Assembly (NCBI GenBank): GCA_045651985.1
Contig: JAZRTK010000051.1
Coordinates: 1-13,762 of the forward strand
DNA from: SIG710 sp045651985
Lineage (GTDB): Bacteria; Bacillota; Clostridia; Oscillospirales; CAG-272
Length of the DNA stretch: 13,762 bases
Direction: 5' to 3'
Shown here: piece after piece, positions 12,194 to 13,762 of the stretch
Numbering within the stretch: position 1 is the first letter of the stretch
Layout: each line of letters opens with the position of its first letter
The notes under the pieces: generated by a model
Told to the model about the DNA's origin: nothing
Databases searched by the model: none
What the model saw: the letters and a program-made list of their open reading frames with translations, nothing else
Made by a program: the position numbers and the translations under genes

Positions 12194-13098
12194 AAAAGAT
12201 AGGATTTTATATATTAGTCATCACCGCGCTTATAACTCTTTGGGGCTGTGCAGCCGACAGCCCGTCGAACGACGTCAGCATCGTTTGCACTGCCTTTCCG
12301 CAATACGATTTTGCCCGTCAGATAACACGCGGCACCGACGCAACTCTGACCATGCTCATAAAGCCGGGCAGTGAGGCTCATTCTTACGAGCCAACCCCAA
12401 ACGACCGTATAAAAATAGATGAATGTGACCTTTTTATCGGTATCGGCGGAGTCAGCGAGACCTGGGTGGAGACGGTCTTAGGCTCCGGCGAGAGAAAAAT
12501 GAAAGTTCTGAACATCACCGACTCGGCTGAGCTTCTCGACACCGCCGACCACGGCGACCACGGCCACACGGAAAAGGACGAGCACGTGTGGACGTCCCCC
12601 AAAAACGCCATTAAAATAACGCAAGACATCTGCGACGCACTGTGCGGGATTTTCCCAAAAAACGAGGAGATTTACCGCGCAAATACAAAAAAATACATTG
12701 CCGAGCTCCAAGCTCTGGCAACAGGTTTTGACACTCTTGCGCAAACGGCGAAAACAAAAACGCTTGTTCTCGGCGACCGAAATCCCTTTGCTTATCTTGC
12801 CAACGACATGGGTCTCACAATACACTCGCCATTCAGCGGTTGCAACGAACAGACCGAAGCGTCGGCAGGCGAAATTGCCGACATCATCGACCTTGTGCGA
12901 ACGGAAAATATAGGATATATCTTCAAAACAAGTCTGTCAAACGAGAGGATGGCCGCGTCAATAGCACAGGAAACGGGCGCAAAAATACTGACCCTCCACT
13001 CCTGCCACACGCTCACAGCGCGGGACTATCGGGACGGCGTCACCTATATTGACCTGATGAAACGAAACCTTGAAGCTCTCACGGAGGCTCTTTCATGA
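12190..13098 (+). CDS. znuA: Zinc ABC transporter substrate-binding lipoprotein
   Basis: The protein has 302 residues of the cluster A-I (ZnuA/AdcA) family and captures Zn2+ outside the membrane for import. It begins with a signal peptide and a lipobox LWGC with C20; tryptophan at -2 is unusual. Metal ligand candidates are H64 (GSEAHSYEP) and H132 (EHVWTSPKNA), preceded by a short His/Asp loop HGDHGH at 121-126 that is typical of zinc proteins. At the third ligand position there is GDRNPFAYLA rather than the usual His, as in the DRFPF-type clostridial branch, where SGCNEQTEAS (216-225) and LHSCH (269-273) also occur. The ATG at 12190 is preceded by AAGGA at 6 bases. It overlaps both zur and znuC by four bases (ATGA), so the three genes are tightly coupled. 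Confidence 0.92.
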   Translation: MKKIGFYILVITALITLWGCAADSPSNDVSIVCTAFPQYDFARQITRGTDATLTMLIKPGSEAHSYEPTPNDRIKIDECDLFIGIGGVSETWVETVLGSGERKMKVLNITDSAELLDTADHGDHGHTEKDEHVWTSPKNAIKITQDICDALCGIFPKNEEIYRANTKKYIAELQALATGFDTLAQTAKTKTLVLGDRNPFAYLANDMGLTIHSPFSGCNEQTEASAGEIADIIDLVRTENIGYIFKTSLSNERMAASIAQETGAKILTLHSCHTLTARDYRDGVTYIDLMKRNLEALTEALS

Positions 13099-13762
13099 TA
13101 AATTTCGACCACAACTCACCTCACCTTATTGAGACCCGCGACCTCTGCCTTGCATACGACGGCAGAATGGTCCTGTGCGAGGTCGATTTCCATATAGACG
13201 CGGGGGATTATCTCTGCATTTTGGGCGAAAACGGCTCGGGAAAAAGTACGCTTCTGAAAGCCCTTTTGGGCCTGAAGTCTCCCACCGACGGAAAAATAAT
13301 CTACGGCAGCGGTCTGACCCAAAATCTGGTGGGTTATCTACCTCAACAGACACAAATTCAAAGAGACTTTCCCGCCTCGGTGCGCGAGGTGGTACTGTCC
13401 GGCTGTCTTGGGGGCACCTTCTTCCCCTTCTACCGAGCCGAAGACAAGAAAAAAGCCGAGGTTGCCATGGAAAAAATGGGAATTTTCCACCTGTCGTCCC
13501 GCTGTTACCGCGAACTTTCGGGCGGTCAGCAGCAGCGGGTACTTTTGGCTCGCGCCCTTTGTGCAGCGGGGAAGATTCTGCTCCTGGACGAGCCCGTTTC
13601 GGGTCTCGACGTGGGTGTAACCCGTGATATGTATAAAATGATAGAGGACATCAACCGCATGGGAATAACCGTGGTCATGGTCTCCCACGATCTTGACGCG
13701 GCTCTGAAATATTCGACCCGTGTTCTCCACCTTGACCATACGGTAAAGTTCTTCGGAGATAC
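13095..13762 (+). CDS. znuC: Zinc ABC transporter ATP-binding protein (cut by window end)
   Basis: The frame starts at an ATG at 13095 (GGAGG 7 bases ahead) and stays open to the window edge, giving 222 residues of a protein usually about 230-260 long. All ATPase motifs are present: Walker A GENGSGKST (44-52), Q-loop YLPQQ (81-85), signature LSGGQQQR (141-148), Walker B ILLLDEP (161-167), D-loop SGLD and H-loop H198 (SHDL). The segment TQIQRDFPASVREVVLSG is typical of metal-cation importers of the ZnuC/MntB group. The start overlaps the znuA stop as ATGA. It should power zinc import with the membrane protein ZnuB, which probably lies just beyond the window. Confidence 0.95.
   Translation, partial: MINFDHNSPHLIETRDLCLAYDGRMVLCEVDFHIDAGDYLCILGENGSGKSTLLKALLGLKSPTDGKIIYGSGLTQNLVGYLPQQTQIQRDFPASVREVVLSGCLGGTFFPFYRAEDKKKAEVAMEKMGIFHLSSRCYRELSGGQQQRVLLARALCAAGKILLLDEPVSGLDVGVTRDMYKMIEDINRMGITVVMVSHDLDAALKYSTRVLHLDHTVKFFGD

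Noticed and set aside
1..13762. Mobile elements, CRISPR arrays, phage genes or defence systems
   Set aside because: No transposase, integrase, terminal inverted repeats with target duplications, regular spaced repeats or known defence domains were found; all genes read as housekeeping or transport functions.

Overview
The window looks like a chromosomal segment of an uncultured or little-studied member of the Clostridia (Bacillota), of the Oscillospiraceae/Christensenellales type. The grounds are the gene order rpmG-secE-nusG-rplK-rplA, an IspH enzyme fused to a ribosomal S1-like protein beside cmk and plsC (a known clostridial arrangement), strong purine-rich ribosome binding sites, and housekeeping promoters close to TTGACA-17-TATAAT. 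The taxonomic call is inference. I see no phage, insertion sequence, CRISPR array, tRNA or rRNA.

Layout. (1) 1-2832, minus strand: a translation/secretion operon running from a strong promoter at 2804-2832 through a long structured leader, rpmG (L33), secE, nusG, a leader resembling an L1-binding site, rplK (L11) and rplA (L1), to a terminator at 1-28. SecE is unusual: it carries a signal peptide-like segment and about 70 acidic residues ahead of the normal core. (2) 2917-3841, minus: a single metal-dependent amidohydrolase with its own promoter and terminator. (3) 3850-9460, minus: an operon of an RpiR-type regulator, a HI0933-type flavoprotein, cmk, plsC and the ispH-S1 fusion. It starts at a consensus promoter (9432-9460) and ends at a strong hairpin terminator (3850-3883). 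(4) 9570-11072, plus: uracil permease uraA with a promoter, a short hairpin leader and a terminator shared with the convergent next unit. (5) 11044-11684, minus: a 50-residue collagen-like lipoprotein whose stop codon overlaps the start of a cytidine deaminase gene. (6) 11703 to the end, plus: a zinc regulon of a Fur/Zur-type regulator, znuA and znuC (cut by the window end), joined by ATGA overlaps and preceded by a perfect 11-3-11 palindrome over the -10 box.

How the genes fit together. Block 1 makes ribosomal proteins and the SecE/NusG pair and probably has L1 feedback on rplKA. Block 3 links CMP phosphorylation, phospholipid acylation and the last step of the MEP isoprenoid pathway with an S1-like RNA-binding protein. 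UraA, cytidine deaminase and Cmk all serve pyrimidine salvage and lie near each other, although in three transcription units. The Zur/ZnuAC block is a self-regulated zinc uptake operon.

Nothing here is clearly a wholly new system. The best candidates for something undescribed are the acidic ectodomain on SecE, the structured rpmG leader, the tiny lipoprotein translationally coupled to cytidine deaminase, and the uraA leader hairpin.
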